NCBI RefSeq assembly: GCF_001684955.1
Contig: NZ_MAYF01000235.1
Location: 1-34,590 of the forward strand
Length of the DNA: 34,590 nucleotides
Origin: Chryseobacterium contaminans
Lineage (GTDB): Bacteria > Bacteroidota > Bacteroidia > Flavobacteriales > Weeksellaceae
Direction of reading: 5' to 3'
Shown here: positions 31,936 through 34,590 of the stretch, piece by piece
Numbering within the stretch: position 1 is the stretch's first letter
Layout of the letters: each line of letters begins with the position of its first letter
Translations under genes and position numbers: made by a program
Notes under the pieces: model-generated
What the model was told of the DNA's origin: nothing
Databases searched by the model: none
Seen by the model: only the letters and a program-made list of their open reading frames with translations

Positions 31936-32424
31936 TCAGTCAATATGTAGATGATAAAAAATATCGTCGGCGCTCATTAATGGAAAATGTTCCGGAAGGT
32001 TTTCTTTTTTAATTTTCTCAAAACCATTTCTTTCATAGAAACGCTGCGCTGCTTTCAATACCGTTATAGTACCCAAATATAGGTCATCAATACCATTTTC
32101 ACGGCAGAAAGCAATTAAAATATCCAATAAGATTTGGGCAATATTCAGTTCGCGGCCTCTGAATTCTTTTTTCACAAACATTTTTCTGATGGCTCCTGCC
32201 CTTTTGTCAAACTTCACCAAAGCTATGGAACCTACCAGTTCCCCATCTATAAAAGCTCCCCAAAAGTTTCCTCCGGCTTCATGATAAAAACTTTCTATCT
32301 GTTTCAGATCAGGTTGATCTTCTACTGTAATCGGGATATTAAACTCTTTTTGCTGAATGGTCAGAATCAGATCAATAAGCTGCTCCGAATATGCATTTCC
32401 TATAGATTGTACCTGTAATTTCAT
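31936..32424 (-). CDS. GNAT-family N-acetyltransferase
   Basis: A 162-residue cytosolic GNAT enzyme and first gene of the operon. Visible elements: EAGGNFWGAFIDGELVGSIALVKFD (strands 2-4), AGAIRKMFVKKEFRGRELNIAQILLDILIAFC (acetyl-CoA loop, R-G-R-E-L-N in place of the usual Q-G-x-G-x-G/A), DLYLGTITVLKAAQRFYERNGFEKI (strand 5 to helix 4 with the Tyr that can act as general acid). The changed pyrophosphate loop is also seen in GNATs that sit with or are fused to MarR regulators. The pairing with a MarR gene two bases downstream suggests detoxification or signalling. Substrate unknown. Confidence 0.88.
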   Translation of the reverse strand: MKLQVQSIGNAYSEQLIDLILTIQQKEFNIPITVEDQPDLKQIESFYHEAGGNFWGAFIDGELVGSIALVKFDKRAGAIRKMFVKKEFRGRELNIAQILLDILIAFCRENGIDDLYLGTITVLKAAQRFYERNGFEKIKKENLPEHFPLMSADDIFYHLHID

Positions 32425-32448
32425 AGTGTTTTCATTTTTAAAGTATAA

Positions 32449-32460
32449 AACTACGTAGTT
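32449..32460. promoter_or_regulatory. Candidate MarR operator (perfect palindrome)
   Basis: AACTACGTAGTT is a perfect 12-base palindrome in the space between the divergent GNAT-MarR-GNAT operon and the 32567 gene, 25 bases upstream of the operon's first ATG. It overlaps a TAGTTTTA sequence that could be the operon's -7 element, with TTTG 20 bases upstream of it on the minus strand. Binding by the local MarR protein is inferred. Confidence 0.55.
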
Positions 32461-32566
32461 AAATACATATATGCAAATTGTTTTTTGTTTTTAAAAAAAT
32501 TTAACATAGTTTTCCCGATATTTAACTAATTTTCAAGATTAAAAACCTAATAATCAGGCTACTGAA

Positions 32567-33547
32567 ATGAGAATAGAAATAAAACCATTTAACGGACAGC
32601 ATTGCGAAACCACTGCGACGGGAACTTTATTGCTTCAACTTGGAATCGAACTTACTGAACCTATGCTTTTCGGTTTAGGAGAAGGTTTGAGCTATATTTT
32701 CTGGAATATGAAAGGCATGGACTTCCCTTTTATAGGCGGCCGTGTAAAACCTGACATCCTTACCCAAAATATTGCTAAAAACCTAAATCTTGAATTAACC
32801 GTTAAGGAAACATCTTCTTCTCCAAAAGCCTGGGCCTCTGTAAAAGAAATTCTTGATAAGGGACAGCCTGTTGGATTAAAAATGGATTGCTATCATTTGG
32901 AATATTTCTCAAATCCGTTTCATTTTGCCGGACATTATGCTGCCATCTACGGCTACGATCATCAAAATGCTTTTTTGGTAGACACTCAGCAGCAAGGATG
33001 CCAGGTTCAAACTTCTTTACAAAGCCTTGCTTTGGCCAGAGCAGAAAAAGGACCTATGGCCTCTAAAAACCTATATTATACCATAAAGAAATCAGATCAG
33101 GAATTTGATTTAAAAGAGGCAGTCATCATTGCGATCAGAAACAATACCACCGAATACCTGAACCCTCCTATTGCCAATATAGCTTACAAAGGTATTTTGA
33201 AAACGAGTTCTGAAATTATCAAATGGTTCCATACCAGTAAAGATATTGAAGCTGAATTTGGATTATCAGCAATGATGATGGAAAAAGCAGGAACCGGAGG
33301 AGCCTTGTTCAGAAACCTATACCGGGACTTTTTAAAAGAAGGCTATGAGCTGCTTGAACTTAAACAGTTAAAAACAGGATATGAAATGTTCTCAGAAATT
33401 GCAGAACTCTGGAAAACGGTCGCTCAGTTATTTGAAAAGGTAGGTAAAACAAAAGATTTTAAATATATTCAGGAAGCATCAGAAGTTTTAAAAATACTAT
33501 CTGATCAAGAAAAGGAAGCAATGAAAATATTAGCTGCCTCAAACTGA
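32567..33547 (+). CDS. BtrH N-terminal domain protein (cysteine-peptidase-like fold)
   Basis: A 326-residue soluble protein. The N-terminal ~140 residues match the BtrH-N/C39-like pattern: FNGQHCETTATGTLLLQLG (nucleophile-like Cys13 preceded by Gln and His), PVGLKMDCYHLEYF, HFAGHYAAIYGYD (His123) and AFLVDTQQQG (Asp139), so a Cys-His-Asp triad is present. The C-terminal half is helical (a DUF4872-like region). BtrH in butirosin synthesis transfers an acyl group from a carrier protein to an aminoglycoside. Related proteins in other bacteria have no assigned substrate. No carrier protein gene is near. It is transcribed divergently from the GNAT-MarR-GNAT operon. Confidence 0.82.
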   Translation: MRIEIKPFNGQHCETTATGTLLLQLGIELTEPMLFGLGEGLSYIFWNMKGMDFPFIGGRVKPDILTQNIAKNLNLELTVKETSSSPKAWASVKEILDKGQPVGLKMDCYHLEYFSNPFHFAGHYAAIYGYDHQNAFLVDTQQQGCQVQTSLQSLALARAEKGPMASKNLYYTIKKSDQEFDLKEAVIIAIRNNTTEYLNPPIANIAYKGILKTSSEIIKWFHTSKDIEAEFGLSAMMMEKAGTGGALFRNLYRDFLKEGYELLELKQLKTGYEMFSEIAELWKTVAQLFEKVGKTKDFKYIQEASEVLKILSDQEKEAMKILAASN

Positions 33548-33846
33548 TAAAGCATGACCAAGGGATCTTATGACAACTCCCCATCTTCAAAAATATGTAA
33601 TGCTAAGCTTTATCCGCCTTTACGAAAGCCATATTCAACTTTTGAGATATAAGAAATTAGTCTTATTGTAATTTTTATATTAAAATTTATAAAAAAAAGA
33701 ATAATATTAATAATGACAAACAAAAACTGATTAACAAAATATAAAATCAATAAAAAAAGTTAAAATAATGCGATATTTTTAAAATTTATTTAAATCTAAT
33801 ACAAATAATTTATAATTTTAGGAAGTTAATTCAAAACAACAAATTT

Positions 33847-34590
33847 ATGAAAAACCTAAAATTATTCGCTATCGCATTGGGAATGCTATCTCTTTCTTCA
33901 TGTAACAGAAATGAAGAAGAACAAAATCCACAACAGCCTAACCAGGAAAATCAGACAATGCGTTCATTAGGAGCAGTATTGGTGGATGAAAACACATACA
34001 ATTCGTTTGCTAAAGTTGATGTGGAAGCATTAACCATGAAATTTAAAGGCCAATCTTCCAAGGCTGCAGTAAGTGCTCTTCCGTCAAGTTATATTATTCC
34101 GAACACTCCTCAGATACAAAATCAAGGGCAGGAAGGTTCATGTGTAGCTTTTGCAACGGCTTATGCTGCAGCAAGTACCCTGGAATATAATTTTAAAGGA
34201 GTAACCAATCCAAGAAGTCCTGAATATGTATATAATCAAATAAAAGTAAGCGGTTGTCCTAATGGAACATATGTATCCCGCGGATTAGATTTAATAAAAA
34301 ATCAAGGAGTCTGCAGCTGGAGCGAAATGCCCTATACAGATGCTGAGTGCTCTACACAACCTAATGCTGCTCAAAAAAGTGCAGCAGCCACCCATCAATT
34401 TACCACCTGGGCCACTGTAGATAAAACCAATATTGATAATGTAAAGACACTCTTAAGTATGAATTTACCAATAATTATTGCAATTACAGTGGATGGAAGT
34501 TTTGATAGTTTAAGTTCAGCAAACAATTGGATATGGAAAAGCCATTCCGGTAAGATAAGAGGAGGACATGCTATTTGTGTGGTAGGTTAT
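33847..34590 (+). CDS. Papain-like (C1) cysteine protease lipoprotein, C-terminus beyond window
   Basis: The frame is open from the ATG at 33847 to the right edge, 248 codons. Signal peptide MKNLKLFAIALGMLSLSSC (lipobox LSSC, Cys19), then an Asn/Gln/Glu-rich linker and a propeptide-like segment (40-80). The peptidase domain starts near 83: NQGQEGSCVAFATAYA has the oxyanion Gln93 and nucleophile Cys99, and GGHAICVVGY at 239-248 has the catalytic His241. The Asn of the triad would lie beyond the edge. As a lipoprotein it should act at the outer membrane or surface. No clear promoter box is seen in the AT-rich 300 bases upstream. Confidence 0.88.
   Translation, partial: MKNLKLFAIALGMLSLSSCNRNEEEQNPQQPNQENQTMRSLGAVLVDENTYNSFAKVDVEALTMKFKGQSSKAAVSALPSSYIIPNTPQIQNQGQEGSCVAFATAYAAASTLEYNFKGVTNPRSPEYVYNQIKVSGCPNGTYVSRGLDLIKNQGVCSWSEMPYTDAECSTQPNAAQKSAAATHQFTTWATVDKTNIDNVKTLLSMNLPIIIAITVDGSFDSLSSANNWIWKSHSGKIRGGHAICVVGY

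Overview
The window looks like a chromosomal segment from a flavobacterium of the Chryseobacterium/Elizabethkingia type (Bacteroidota). The DNA is AT-rich. Arginine is mostly AGA in the housekeeping genes. Promoters follow the Bacteroidota pattern (TTTG, about 19 bases, TAnnTTTG). The genes include a T9SS C-terminal sorting domain protein, Bacteroidota-type lipoproteins, a TonB-dependent receptor and a Bacteroidota-type VgrG. The genus is inferred from style and gene content, not from a database match.

Left part (1-6404, all minus strand). Two units run leftward. The first is dapD (lysine/peptidoglycan precursor) followed by four tightly packed glycan genes: a GT87-like membrane glycosyltransferase, a GT2 polyprenyl-phosphate type glycosyltransferase, a polysaccharide deacetylase and a GT4 glycosyltransferase. 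The second is the start of the histidine operon, hisG then hisD (cut by the window edge). Between them is a complete his attenuator: a TTTG/TACATTTG promoter, a 16-residue leader peptide with four His codons (HHYYHH), an antiterminator segment and an intrinsic terminator.

Middle part (6693-15300). This holds an AraC regulator divergent from an MFS exporter, a DUF2255-like protein, an NlpC/P60 lipoprotein with a stand-alone LytTR regulator, several small lipoproteins or secreted proteins, a tRNA-Ala(GGC) with its own promoter and terminator, and a T9SS cargo protein.

Region 15378-22984. It contains a membrane-anchored protein of unknown function, a TPR histidine kinase with a NarL-type response regulator and two unknown small proteins. 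The four genes at 16293-20005 use Arg codons unlike their neighbours, suggesting acquisition. A TonB-dependent receptor follows.

Region 23080-30492 (minus strand) is a polymorphic toxin locus. It encodes a VgrG-like spike protein, a DUF4280 (PAAR-like) - HINT - nuclease-like toxin and its adjacent immunity gene. Beyond them is an array of spare and decayed parts: an orphan toxin C-terminal stub, a TPR-type immunity gene broken by one in-frame stop, a truncated second TPR-type N-terminus, a paralogue of the first immunity protein, a further small fragment and another immunity-like gene. A 36-base direct repeat follows both immunity paralogues. This toxin graveyard is the most interesting part of the window.

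Right part (30927-34590). A GNAT-MarR-GNAT operon is divergent from a BtrH-N-domain protein, with a perfect 12-base palindrome between them. The window ends inside a papain-like cysteine protease lipoprotein.
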